Part shown: one piece after another, positions 43,671 to 51,036 of the stretch
Layout: the number at the start of each line of letters is the position of its first letter
How positions within the stretch are numbered: the stretch's first letter is position 1
NCBI GenBank assembly: GCA_963595735.1
Contig: CAVBJJ010000002.1
Location: 57,797 to 121,796, forward strand
Origin: CALWOS01 sp963595735
GTDB taxonomy: Bacteria > Bacillota > Clostridia > Oscillospirales > Oscillospiraceae
Direction of reading: 5' to 3'
Length of the DNA: 64,000 nt
The notes under the pieces: model-generated
Told to the model about the DNA's origin: nothing
The model's database searches: none
What the model saw: the letters and a program-made list of their open reading frames with translations, nothing else
Made by a program: the position numbers and the translations under genes

Positions 43671-44861
43671 ATGCATACAATTTCCTTTGATATGTTCCAA
43701 ACCGTTGGTATTGCGGTCGCCGTCCTGCTGCTTGGCGCTTTTCTGAAAAAAAGGCTCCGGGTACTGGAGCGCTTCTGTATTCCCTCCCCGGTGGTGGGCG
43801 GTCTGGTGTTCGCCATCGCCTCCTGCGTGCTGTATGTAGCCGGCATCGTGGAGTTCAACTTTGACGAGACGCTCAAAACCGTCTGTATGGTCATGTTCTT
43901 CACCTCCGTTGGCTTCCAGGCCAACCTGAAGGTGCTCAAAAGCGGCGGCGTCAGCCTTGCCATCTTTCTGGGCTGCGTACTCAGCCTGATCGTACTGCAA
44001 AACTTCACTGCGGTGGGTCTGGCCAAGCCCCTGCACCTCAGTCCCCTGATTGCCCTGTGTACTGGCTCCATCCCCATGGTGGGCGGCCACGGCACCGCCG
44101 GCGCCTTTGGCGCGGTGCTGGAGGATCTGGGCGTATCCGGCGCCTCCACCCTGTGTACCGCCGCGGCCACCTTCGGCCTTGTCGCCGGCTCTCTTATGGG
44201 CGGCCCCCTGGGACGCAGGCTGATCTTGAAGCACGATCTGCTCAAGACCGCCGTGGAGGAGGACGGCAGCGTGCTGGTGGAGGAGGAGAAAAAGCACCAC
44301 CGCAGCATCAACAAATACGCCCCCGCCACCTATCAGCTGACCATCGCCATGGGCTTGGGTACGGTCGTCTCCGCGCTGCTTTCCAAAACCGGCATGACCT
44401 TTCCCATCTATATCGGCGCCATGATCGTGGCCGCCGTGATTCGCAATATCAGCGAGTACACCGGCAAATTCAAGGTACACATGGGCGAGATCAACAATCT
44501 GGGCGGCATCTGTCTTTCTCTGTTCCTAGGCATTGCCATGATCACTCTCAAGCTCTGGCAGCTGGCCGATCTGGCACTGCCGCTGGTGATTCTACTGCTG
44601 GGACAAACGGTACTGATGTTCCTGTTTTCCTACTTTGTGGTGTTCAATGTGCTGGGACGAGACTACGATGCGGCCATTCTGTCCGCCGGTACCTGCGGCT
44701 TCGGCATGGGCGCCACGCCCAACGCCATGGCGAATATGCAGGTGCTGACCGAGCGCTTCGTCCCCTCCGTCAAGGCCTACCTGCTGGTTCCCATCGTGGG
44801 CAGTATGTTCGCCGACTTCATCAACAGTCTTACCATCACTTTCTTTATCAATATGTTCTGA
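43671..44861 (+). CDS. gltS: GltS-type sodium/glutamate symporter
   Basis: 396 aa, about ten to twelve hydrophobic segments in two inverted halves. The GltS signature GGHGTAGAFGAVLEDLG follows TGSIPMV near 125-145, and the second-half counterpart is TCGFGMGATPNAMANM near 345. It is a secondary transporter for L-glutamate with sodium. AAGGAGG precedes the ATG. Coupling to an upstream TAXI receptor suggests a binding-protein-assisted system. A small gene follows after 34 bases. Confidence 0.92.
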   Translation: MHTISFDMFQTVGIAVAVLLLGAFLKKRLRVLERFCIPSPVVGGLVFAIASCVLYVAGIVEFNFDETLKTVCMVMFFTSVGFQANLKVLKSGGVSLAIFLGCVLSLIVLQNFTAVGLAKPLHLSPLIALCTGSIPMVGGHGTAGAFGAVLEDLGVSGASTLCTAAATFGLVAGSLMGGPLGRRLILKHDLLKTAVEEDGSVLVEEEKKHHRSINKYAPATYQLTIAMGLGTVVSALLSKTGMTFPIYIGAMIVAAVIRNISEYTGKFKVHMGEINNLGGICLSLFLGIAMITLKLWQLADLALPLVILLLGQTVLMFLFSYFVVFNVLGRDYDAAILSAGTCGFGMGATPNAMANMQVLTERFVPSVKAYLLVPIVGSMFADFINSLTITFFINMF

Positions 44862-44895
44862 TGTGCCAATTGCAGCGAATTATGGAGGTTCTGTC

Positions 44896-45081
44896 ATGAA
44901 AAAAGATCGCAAAAAACTGCATATTTCCCTCGACAACCTGGCCGTTCCGGAGGTAGAGACCGGTCTGGAGGAAGAAACCGAGGAGGAAAACGCCCCCCGG
45001 GCCGAAGAGGAACACAGCAGCATTGAATTTGACAGTCTGGCTGTCCCGGAGATCCACTATGTCCCCAAAAAGAAGCCCTGA
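44896..45081 (+). CDS. 61-aa protein of unknown function with two LAVPE motifs
   Basis: Strongly acidic centre (about 21-41) between basic ends. It contains an internal duplication, LDNLAVPEV at 12-20 and FDSLAVPEI at 45-53, whose codons differ at several third positions, so the protein sequence rather than the DNA is conserved. GGAGG lies nine bases upstream and the gene ends in front of a strong terminator, so it is the last gene of the TAXI-gltS transcript. It has no membrane segment and should be cytosolic. The family is not recognised; an adaptor or regulator of the permease is only a guess. Confidence 0.72.
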   Translation: MKKDRKKLHISLDNLAVPEVETGLEEETEEENAPRAEEEHSSIEFDSLAVPEIHYVPKKKP

Positions 45082-45106
45082 GAACAAGGACAAACGCATA
45101 TAACAC

Positions 45107-45144
45107 AATTCCCCCTGACCCAAAAACAGGTCAGGGGGAATTAT
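45107..45144. terminator. bidirectional terminator between the 61-aa gene and the NifX-like gene
   Basis: AATTCCCCCTGACC / GGTCAGGGGGAATT, a 14-bp stem with a seven-base loop, followed by ATTTT on one side and TGTGTT on the other. Confidence 0.9.
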
Positions 45145-45160
45145 TTTGATCCGATAAACT

Positions 45161-45541
45161 TTAATGGTGTCCACCGCACTGGTGGCCTGCTCCATGCTCA
45201 TGCGCGCCGTGGTGCTCGCACTTGGCATTGGGGTCATAGGAAAGTGCGCCCTGGATCAGCGCCTGCACCGCTGCATCCGCATCCCCGGAGGCGCCGCCAT
45301 ACAGGGCGATTCCGGCCTGCTCCATGCCCTCCCTGGCACAGCCGCCCACGCCGCCGCAGATGACGGCCTCCACGCCATGAGCCTGCAAAAAGTCCACCAG
45401 GGCGCTGTGGCCGCTGCCGTTGGTGCTGACCACCTGGCTGTCGGTCACCTTGCCGTTTTCCACCTGATAGAGCTTAAATTGCTCCGCGTGGCCAAAGTGC
45501 TGATAGATGTTTCCATTTTCGTAAGTCACTGCGATTTTCAT
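45161..45541 (-). CDS. NifX/NifB-type dinitrogenase iron-molybdenum cofactor family protein with His-rich tail
   Basis: 126 aa. A single Fe-Mo cofactor-binding-like domain: MKIAVTYENGNIYQHFGHAEQFKLYQV, STNGSGHSALVDFLQAHGVEAVICGGVGGCAREGM and GASGDADAAVQALIQGAL. Such small proteins bind metal clusters and are common in anaerobes that lack nitrogenase; no nif genes are here. The last 20 residues (CEHHGAHEHGAGHQCGGHH) hold eight histidines and two cysteines, an apparent metal-binding tail. The ATG overlaps the DUF134 stop (TAATG), so the two are co-translated. Confidence 0.88.
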   Translation of the reverse strand: MKIAVTYENGNIYQHFGHAEQFKLYQVENGKVTDSQVVSTNGSGHSALVDFLQAHGVEAVICGGVGGCAREGMEQAGIALYGGASGDADAAVQALIQGALSYDPNAKCEHHGAHEHGAGHQCGGHH

Positions 45542-45918
45542 TACTGTTCTCCTCCCGTGTTTTCCCGATTTTCCGCGTGTTTTCTGCCTTTGCAGCCGCA
45601 GCAGCGGCCGGGACAGTTTTTGGTTTCCCGGCACAGCTCGTACTCGCCGCCGGAGATGTGCAACTCTCTGCCATATACCAGACAGGCGGCCAGCTTGGCT
45701 CTGGCGCTGGCATAGATCGCCTGCACCGTGGAACGGGCAACGCCCATCTGCCGGGCGCAGGCCTCCTGGTTCAGCCCCTCCAGATCCCGCAAACGGATCA
45801 CTTCGTATTCGTCCATTGTCATGCAGATCTCCGGCTGGCTGCTTTGTATCTCTCGCGGGCCAAAGCGGCAGCAGCCGGGCTCGGCACAAACCCGCCGCCG
45901 TTTGCAGGGTCTTGCCAT
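45541..45918 (-). CDS. DUF134 DNA-binding protein
   Basis: 125 aa from ATG 45918, preceded by GGAGGGGAGC. The N-terminus MARPCKRRRVC is the DUF134 signature, followed by a sigma-like helix-turn-helix (MDEYEVIRLRDLEGLNQEACARQMGVARSTVQAIYASARAKLA) and a C-terminal cysteine cluster in CRETKNCPGRCCGCKG that may bind metal or an Fe-S cluster. It is likely a transcription regulator; pairing with NifX-like proteins is frequent. A direct repeat overlapping its promoter may be its operator. Confidence 0.88.
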   Translation of the reverse strand: MARPCKRRRVCAEPGCCRFGPREIQSSQPEICMTMDEYEVIRLRDLEGLNQEACARQMGVARSTVQAIYASARAKLAACLVYGRELHISGGEYELCRETKNCPGRCCGCKGRKHAENRENTGGEQ

Positions 45919-45931
45919 ATGCTCCCCTCCG

Positions 45932-45986
45932 TTTCTGGTATATGTCATTTACAAGCATATTATACCGTATTTTTGGCATATGTCAA
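45932..45986 (-). promoter_or_regulatory. promoter and candidate operator repeats of the DUF134-NifX operon
   Basis: On the minus strand a perfect TTGACA (complement at 45981-45986) and perfect TATAAT (complement at 45959-45964), 16-bp spacer. The sequence TGACATATGCCA at the -35 recurs as TGACATATACCA (complements 45974-45985 and 45936-45947), 38 bp apart and downstream of the -10, placed as expected for autoregulation. Confidence 0.7.
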
Positions 45987-45997
45987 TAATAAAGCAC

Positions 45998-46047
45998 AAA
46001 AAAATCCCCGGCGGGCATCGTTTGTTCACGATGTCCTGCCGGGGATC
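45998..46047 (-). terminator. terminator of the ribosomal protein gene cluster
   Basis: On the minus strand ATCCCCGGCAGGACATCGT pairs with ACGATGCCCGCCGGGGAT (few mismatches), followed by TTTTTTTG. It lies 12 bases beyond the rplQ stop. Confidence 0.9.
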
Positions 46048-46058
46048 CTGATTTGCAA

Positions 46059-46400
46059 TTACACCAACTCGATGATCGCCATCTCGGCGGCGTCGCCGCG
46101 ACGGGGTCCGATGCGGGTGATGCGGGTGTAGCCGCCGTTGCGCTCTGCATACTTGGGTGCAGTCTCGTCAAACAGCTTTTTGGCAACATCCTCACGAGTC
46201 AGGAAACTCAGCGCCTGACGATAGGCAGCCAAATCCTTCTTCTTGCCAAGCGTTATCATCTTCTCAGCCATAGGCCCAATCTCTTTGGCGCGGGTGATGG
46301 TGGTCTCCATGCGACCGCTGTCCAGCAGATCGGTGACCTGCTGACGGAGCATGGCCATACGAGCCGCAGTGGGCTTGCCGAGCTTTCTCGTTCCGGGCAT
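46059..46400 (-). CDS. rplQ: 50S ribosomal protein L17
   Basis: 113 aa; the compact bacterial L17, starting MPGTRKLGKPTAARMAMLRQQVTDLL and ending MAIIELV. It sits near the peptide exit tunnel on 23S rRNA. It is the last gene of the alpha operon, 16 bases after rpoA, with AAGGAGG upstream, and is followed by the cluster terminator. Confidence 0.97.
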   Translation of the reverse strand: MPGTRKLGKPTAARMAMLRQQVTDLLDSGRMETTITRAKEIGPMAEKMITLGKKKDLAAYRQALSFLTREDVAKKLFDETAPKYAERNGGYTRITRIGPRRGDAAEMAIIELV

Positions 46401-46416
46401 TGTGCGGTATCCTCCT

Positions 46417-47367
46417 TTAGTTATTTTCCTCGCTGGCCAGGGACAATCCCATCATGGCGAGCTTGTGCTCCACCTCTTCCAGGGACTTGCGGCCCAGGTT
46501 CCGGACTTTGATCATTTCTTCCTGCGTTTTGTTGATCAGATCCTCAACCGTGTTGATACCGGCGCGTTTCAGGCAGTTAAAGCTGCGCACGGACAGATCC
46601 AGTTCCTCAATGGTCATTTCCAGGATCTTGTCGTGCTGTGCCTCCACCTTTTCCACAACGGTGCTCCGGCTGCCAACGCTCTCGGAGAGATCGGTGAACA
46701 GCACGAAGTGGTCGCACAGGATCTTCGCACCCAGGGACACGGCGTCTCTGGGGGAAATGGTCTTATCCGTCCAGACCTCAATGGTCAGCTTATCAAAGTC
46801 CGTCTGGTTTCCGACACGGGTGTTTTCCACCGTGTAGTTTACCTTGAGGACGGGGGTATAGATAGAATCGACGGGAATGGTTCCGATGGCCATCTGCGGC
46901 GTTTTGTTCTTATCCGCAGACACATAACCACGGCCGTGGTCGATGACCAACTCCATACTCAGGTTGGCGCCGGGGCCGAGCGTGGCAATACGCTGGGTGG
47001 GATTGAGAATCTCCACCTCGCCATCTGCCTTGATGTCACCGGCGGTGACAATACACTCCCCGGACGCCTCGATGTAGACAGTCTTCGGACCTTCGCTGTG
47101 GAGGCGGGCAATAATGCCCTTGATGTTCAGTACGATCTCCGTGATATCCTCGGTGACACCGGGGATAGTGGAGAACTCATGCTGCACACCGGCGATCTTG
47201 ATGGAGGTGACAGCGGTGCCGGGCAGGGAAGAAAGTAAAACTCTGCGCAGAGAGTTTCCCAGCGTCGTGCCGTAGCCACGCTCGAGCGGCTCAATGACAT
47301 ACTTGCCGTATGCGTCATTTGTCGCCGGTTCGATGCAATCGATGCGCGGCTTCTCAATTTCGATCAT
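46417..47367 (-). CDS. rpoA: DNA-directed RNA polymerase alpha subunit
   Basis: 316 aa. The N-terminal assembly domain carries GTTLGNSLRRVLLSSLPG near 34-51; the linker near 232-245 joins a C-terminal domain with LDLSVRSFNCLKRAGINTVEDL, which contacts UP elements and activators. Typical length. It lies 70 bases after rpsD, with AAGGAGGG before ATG 47367. Confidence 0.98.
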   Translation of the reverse strand: MIEIEKPRIDCIEPATNDAYGKYVIEPLERGYGTTLGNSLRRVLLSSLPGTAVTSIKIAGVQHEFSTIPGVTEDITEIVLNIKGIIARLHSEGPKTVYIEASGECIVTAGDIKADGEVEILNPTQRIATLGPGANLSMELVIDHGRGYVSADKNKTPQMAIGTIPVDSIYTPVLKVNYTVENTRVGNQTDFDKLTIEVWTDKTISPRDAVSLGAKILCDHFVLFTDLSESVGSRSTVVEKVEAQHDKILEMTIEELDLSVRSFNCLKRAGINTVEDLINKTQEEMIKVRNLGRKSLEEVEHKLAMMGLSLASEENN

Positions 47368-47437
47368 ATAGTGTTACCCTCCTTCTAAGTGGACGCAAAA
47401 GCGTCATCTGTATCAGCTTACCAATCTGAGGGTCAGA

Positions 47438-48049
47438 TTACTTAGAGTACAGCTCGACGATGAGGTGCTCCTCGACGGGGAAATCAATATCCTCTCGAAC
47501 GGGCATCTTCTCCACTACACCCTTCAGGCTGTTCTTCTCGCGGCTCAGCCACTGGGGAACCACCACGACCGGTGCATCCTCGCCAGTCAGCCGCTTGAAC
47601 ATCACGGAAGATCTGCTGCGCTCGAACACCTCGACAACATCGCCGGGCTTGAGCAGGTAAGAAGGAATGTTGACACGCTTGCCGTTCACAGTGAAGTGAC
47701 CGTGGCTGACAGCCTGACGCGCCTCGCGGCGGGTCATGGCAAAACCAAGACGATACACCACATTGTCCAGACGACGCTCCAGAGTGGTCAGCAGGACTTC
47801 ACCGGTCTGACCCTTGGCCTTGGCAGCCTTTTCGTAGTACATACGGAACTGCTTCTCCAAAACGCCGTAAACAAACTTGACCTTCTGCTTTTCGTTGAGC
47901 TGAGTTGCATACTCGCTCTGCTTTCTACGCATCTGCCCCTTGGGGTTACGGATGGTGTCGGACTTGGTACGACCGGTATAACCCATGGTAGCAGGAGAAA
48001 TGCCCAGCGCCTTGCAACGCTTGACAATGGGCTGCATATTCTTTGCCAT
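47438..48049 (-). CDS. rpsD: 30S ribosomal protein S4
   Basis: 203 aa from ATG 48049 (GGAGG upstream); the frame continues to 48100 without a binding site. The S4 RNA-binding domain is at about 93-155 (LERRLDNVVYRLGFAMTRREARQAVSHGHF). The N-terminal zinc cysteines of some S4 proteins are absent (only one Cys, in VKRCKAL), so this is the zinc-free form. Primary 16S rRNA binder and assembly initiator. Confidence 0.97.
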   Translation of the reverse strand: MAKNMQPIVKRCKALGISPATMGYTGRTKSDTIRNPKGQMRRKQSEYATQLNEKQKVKFVYGVLEKQFRMYYEKAAKAKGQTGEVLLTTLERRLDNVVYRLGFAMTRREARQAVSHGHFTVNGKRVNIPSYLLKPGDVVEVFERSRSSVMFKRLTGEDAPVVVVPQWLSREKNSLKGVVEKMPVREDIDFPVEEHLIVELYSK

Positions 48050-48069
48050 ATTCTTGTTCCTCCTCTCGG

Positions 48070-48465
48070 TTATACGCGACGACGCTTGGGCGGACGGCAT
48101 CCGTTATGGGGGATGGGCGTCACATCCTTGATCATCGTAACTTCCAGACCTGCGGTCTGCAGGGCGCGGATCGCGGCCTCACGGCCTGAACCGGGACCCT
48201 TGACGAAGACCTCGACGGTCTTCAGGCCATGCTCCATCGCGGCCTTGGCTGCGGTCTCGGCTGCGGTCTGCGCAGCGAAAGGAGTGGACTTCTTGCTGCC
48301 GCGGAAACCCATGCCGCCGGCAGAAGCCCAGGACAGTGCATTACCCATGGTGTCGGTGATGGTGACCATGGTGTTGTTGAAGGAGGAGCTGATGTGCACG
48401 GCTCCCTTTTCAACATTCTTCCGCTCTCTGCGGCGGGTACGAACCTTTTTCTTAGGTGCTGCCAT
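48070..48465 (-). CDS. rpsK: 30S ribosomal protein S11
   Basis: 131 aa; part of the 30S platform near the mRNA exit. The sequence runs from a basic N-terminus (KKKVRTRRRERKNVEKG) through AHIS-like VHISSSFNNTMVTITD to the C-terminal DVTPIPHNGCRPPKRRRV, the normal S11 ending. It lies 15 bases after rpsM. Confidence 0.97.
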   Translation of the reverse strand: MAAPKKKVRTRRRERKNVEKGAVHISSSFNNTMVTITDTMGNALSWASAGGMGFRGSKKSTPFAAQTAAETAAKAAMEHGLKTVEVFVKGPGSGREAAIRALQTAGLEVTMIKDVTPIPHNGCRPPKRRRV

Positions 48466-48480
48466 TTTGCTTCTCCCTCC

Positions 48481-48849
48481 TTACTTCTTCTTGTTGGCAA
48501 TTGTCCGCTTGGGACCCTTGCGGGTGCGGGCATTGGTCTTGGTGCGCTGGCCGCGCACGGGCAGGCCGCGGCGGTGGCGCAGGCCGCGGTAGCAGCCGAT
48601 CTCGCTCAGACGCTTGATGTCCAGCGCGATGCTGCGGCGCAGGTCGCCTTCCACGATGAAGTCGTGGTCGATGCACTCACGCAGCTTTGCCTCCTCTGCG
48701 TCAGTAAGATCCTTCACGCGGGTGTCAGGGTTGATTCCGGTCTTCTCCAGAATCTTCTTTGCGCTAGTTCTGCCAATGCCATAGACATAAGTCAGGCCGA
48801 TCTCGATTCTCTTCTCTCTGGGCAGGTCAACGCCGGCTATACGTGCCAT
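48481..48849 (-). CDS. rpsM: 30S ribosomal protein S13
   Basis: 122 aa; head protein that contacts the P-site tRNA and bridges to the 50S. MARIAGVDLPREKRIEIGLTYVYGIG at the start and RHRRGLPVRGQRTKTNARTRKGPKR near the end are diagnostic. AAGGAATG lies upstream of the ATG. A 154-base non-coding gap separates it from rpmJ. Confidence 0.97.
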   Translation of the reverse strand: MARIAGVDLPREKRIEIGLTYVYGIGRTSAKKILEKTGINPDTRVKDLTDAEEAKLRECIDHDFIVEGDLRRSIALDIKRLSEIGCYRGLRHRRGLPVRGQRTKTNARTRKGPKRTIANKKK

Positions 48850-49003
48850 ACTTTACAATCATTCCTTTCTGAATGTTTTCCGCACTTTTGTGGGGTCTGA
48901 TGGGCTTGCTCCCGCCGGAGGGGAGCCCCCAGGCCATGCGGGAAATTACTTAAATTGAGATGTGTTCTTCTTCGCACAGGCGAAGCGGACTTGGCTTTTG
49001 GCC
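48850..49003 (-). other. 154-base non-coding gap between rpmJ and rpsM
   Basis: Unlike the 10-20-base gaps elsewhere in the cluster, this stretch has potential hairpins on the minus strand (CTTCGC-ctgt-GCGAAG and a GGGGGCTCCC/GGGAGC fold) and no coding signal. It may hold an internal promoter or a regulatory leader for rpsM-rpsK-rpsD-rpoA-rplQ. Confidence 0.45.
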
Positions 49004-49117
49004 TTAGCCCTGCTTCTGCTTATGCTTGGGGTTCTCGCAAATTACCATAACTTTGCCCTTGCGCTTGATGATCTTGCACTTGTCGCACATGGGCTTAACA
49101 GACGGTCTAACTTTCAT
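49004..49117 (-). CDS. rpmJ: 50S ribosomal protein L36
   Basis: 37 aa, the smallest large-subunit protein. The zinc ribbon ligands are Cys11, Cys14, Cys27 and His32 (MCDKCK ... VICENPKHKQKQG), so this is the zinc-binding C+ form. It starts 10 bases after infA ends, with GGAGG upstream. Confidence 0.96.
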   Translation of the reverse strand: MKVRPSVKPMCDKCKIIKRKGKVMVICENPKHKQKQG

Positions 49118-49127
49118 GTTGCGCCTC

Positions 49128-49346
49128 CTATTTGCTTCTCCAGGTAATTCTTCCGCGGGTCAGGTCGTAGGGTGACATCTGCACCGTGACCTTGTCCCCG
49201 GGAAGGATCCTGATAAAGTTCATCCGGAGTTTTCCGGAAATATGCGCCAGGATGGTGTGACCGTTACCGATATCCACCTGGAACATCGTGTTGGGCAGGG
49301 ACTCAATGACCGTGCCCTCCAGCTCAATGACATCATCTTTTGCCAT
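49128..49346 (-). CDS. infA: translation initiation factor IF-1
   Basis: 72 aa, a single OB-fold S1-like domain: MAKDDVIELEGTVIESLPN, FQVDIGNGHTILAHISGKLRMNFIRILPGDKVTVQ, ending RGRITWRSK. It binds the 30S A site during initiation. It overlaps the 3' end of the KOW-domain gene by 14 bases, with GGAGGAGGG as binding site. Confidence 0.97.
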   Translation of the reverse strand: MAKDDVIELEGTVIESLPNTMFQVDIGNGHTILAHISGKLRMNFIRILPGDKVTVQMSPYDLTRGRITWRSK

Positions 49347-49626
49347 ACGAATTCCCTCCTCCAGTCATAGTTTCCCGGCGGCAAGCCGCCAGGCTGTTAC
49401 GGATCATTCTGTCTGTAACGATGCCGCCGCTGATCGCATCTGCGAGCGGGGAATCGCTCCGTTTTTCCAAATGTTTGCGTTTTTTCCGCTTTGGATTTTG
49501 GAGCTTCCTGTTCCTGCCGTTGACCAGGAGAAAGTATTCTCCCTCCCGGTCAAGCACCACATACAGCGTGCCGCTGTCGTGGCCGGCAGTGGAAGTGACG
49601 ATGGTCGACGGAAGAATTTCTTCCAT
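49333..49626 (-). CDS. KOW-domain RNA-binding protein (L14e-like)
   Basis: 97 aa. It begins with a KOW-like beta segment (EILPSTIVTSTAGHDSGTLYVVLDREGEYFLLVNGRNRKLQNPKRKKRKHL) resembling the eukaryotic/archaeal L14e family, then a variable basic tail. Genes of this type between map and infA are characteristic of Clostridia; the role is presumably ribosome-associated RNA binding. Its ATG is nested in the map stop codon (TGATG). Confidence 0.85.
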   Translation of the reverse strand: MEEILPSTIVTSTAGHDSGTLYVVLDREGEYFLLVNGRNRKLQNPKRKKRKHLEKRSDSPLADAISGGIVTDRMIRNSLAACRRETMTGGGNSYGKR

Positions 49627-50384
49627 CACAGATCCTCCGCAAAGGTCAGGATCTCCGGCTCACCGTCTGTGATGAGAACGGTGTTCTCATAGTGCGCCGA
49701 AAGACTGCCGTCTGCGGTGACAACTGTCCAATCGTCATCCAGAACTCGGATTCTCGCGCTGCCTGCGTTCACCATCGGCTCAATTGCCAGGGTCATGCCC
49801 TTGACCAGGCGAGGGCCATGACCCGGATGACCGTAGTTGGGAACTTCAGGAGCCTCGTGGAGCTTTGCTCCGACACCGTGTCCCACATACTCCCGCACCA
49901 CCGAGAAGCCGTGGCTTTCCACATACTCCTGGATGGCGGCGGAAATATCGGAGACCCGATAGCCCTGTCGTGCGAATCGTATCCCCTCAAAAAAGCTCTG
50001 GCGCGTTACCGCGATCAGACGCTTTGCCTCCTCGCTGCACTGGCCGACCGGAAAGGTTCCGGCGCAGTCGCCGTGAAAGCCGTTGATGCAGGCGCCCACA
50101 TCCAGACTGACGATGTCGCCGTCGTGGAGCTTGCGCTTGCCGGGGATGCCGTGGATGACTTCATCATTCACCGAGATGCAGGCGCTGCCCGGAAAGCCGT
50201 TGTAATTCAGAAACGAGGGCTTGGCGCCGGCCTTGGTGATATAACGATAAACTTCCTGATCGATCTGGTGGGTGGTGATCCCGGCGGCAGCCATCTCCCG
50301 GGCAATGGTCCGGGCGCCTGCAGTGATCTTTCCCGCCTTTCGCATCAGTTCGATTTCTCTGGGGGATTTGACAGTTATCATCAT
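49626..50384 (-). CDS. map: methionine aminopeptidase, type I
   Basis: 252 aa. Removes the initiator methionine from nascent proteins. The dinuclear metal ligands are visible: Asp in SLDVGACINGFHGDCAGTF (two aspartates), His in GHGVGAKLHEAPEVPNYG, Glu in AIEPMVNAG and Glu in AHYENTVLIT. No N-terminal extension or SEC-C zinc tail. Its start overlaps the adk stop (TGATG); a second in-frame ATG follows at once. Confidence 0.96.
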   Translation of the reverse strand: MMITVKSPREIELMRKAGKITAGARTIAREMAAAGITTHQIDQEVYRYITKAGAKPSFLNYNGFPGSACISVNDEVIHGIPGKRKLHDGDIVSLDVGACINGFHGDCAGTFPVGQCSEEAKRLIAVTRQSFFEGIRFARQGYRVSDISAAIQEYVESHGFSVVREYVGHGVGAKLHEAPEVPNYGHPGHGPRLVKGMTLAIEPMVNAGSARIRVLDDDWTVVTADGSLSAHYENTVLITDGEPEILTFAEDL

Positions 50385-51016
50385 CAAATCCCCAGGGCTG
50401 CTTTAATTGCTTCCGTGGTTGCCTCGATGGTGGGCTGATTGTCCACGGATTTCAGCTTGCCTCTGGCCTCGTAAAAGGCCTTCAGCGGCTCGGTTTCGGC
50501 ATGATACACATCCAAACGAGCCTTCACGGTCTCCGGCGCGTCATCCTTGCGGATGGTCAGCTCCCCGCCGCAGAAGTCGCACTTGCCCTCTGTCTTGGGG
50601 GGATTGGAGACCACATGGAATGTGGCGCTGCAGTCCTTGCAGGTGCGGCGGCCGCTCATGCGCTGGACGATCACATCGTCGGAGACCTCGATGGACAAAG
50701 CCACATCCACATCGATGCCGATTTTTTCCAGCATCTCTGCCTGGGGGATCGTCCGGGGCACACCGTCCAGGATGTAACCATTTGCGCAGTCAGGCTCAGC
50801 CAGCCGCTCCTGGACGATGCCGATGATCACATCGTCGGGAACCAGCTTGCCGCTGTCCACATAACTCTTGGCCTGGAGACCCACCGGGGTGCCATTTTTC
50901 ATGGCAGCCCGGAGGATGTTTCCGGTAGAGATCGTGGGGATGCCGCAGAGGCGGCTGAAGATTTCCGCCTGGGTGCCCTTACCGGCGCCAGGCGCTCCTA
51001 ACAAAATCAGCTTCAT
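50384..51016 (-). CDS. adk: adenylate kinase
   Basis: 210 aa. P-loop GAPGAGKGT at 8-16; catalyses ATP plus AMP to two ADP. The long LID domain carries a four-cysteine zinc site (Cys126, Cys129, Cys146, Cys149), typical of Gram-positive enzymes. It lies between secY and map, the usual place, 20 bases after secY. Confidence 0.97.
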   Translation of the reverse strand: MKLILLGAPGAGKGTQAEIFSRLCGIPTISTGNILRAAMKNGTPVGLQAKSYVDSGKLVPDDVIIGIVQERLAEPDCANGYILDGVPRTIPQAEMLEKIGIDVDVALSIEVSDDVIVQRMSGRRTCKDCSATFHVVSNPPKTEGKCDFCGGELTIRKDDAPETVKARLDVYHAETEPLKAFYEARGKLKSVDNQPTIEATTEAIKAALGI

Positions 51017-51036
51017 TGCGTTTCCGCCTGCCTTTC

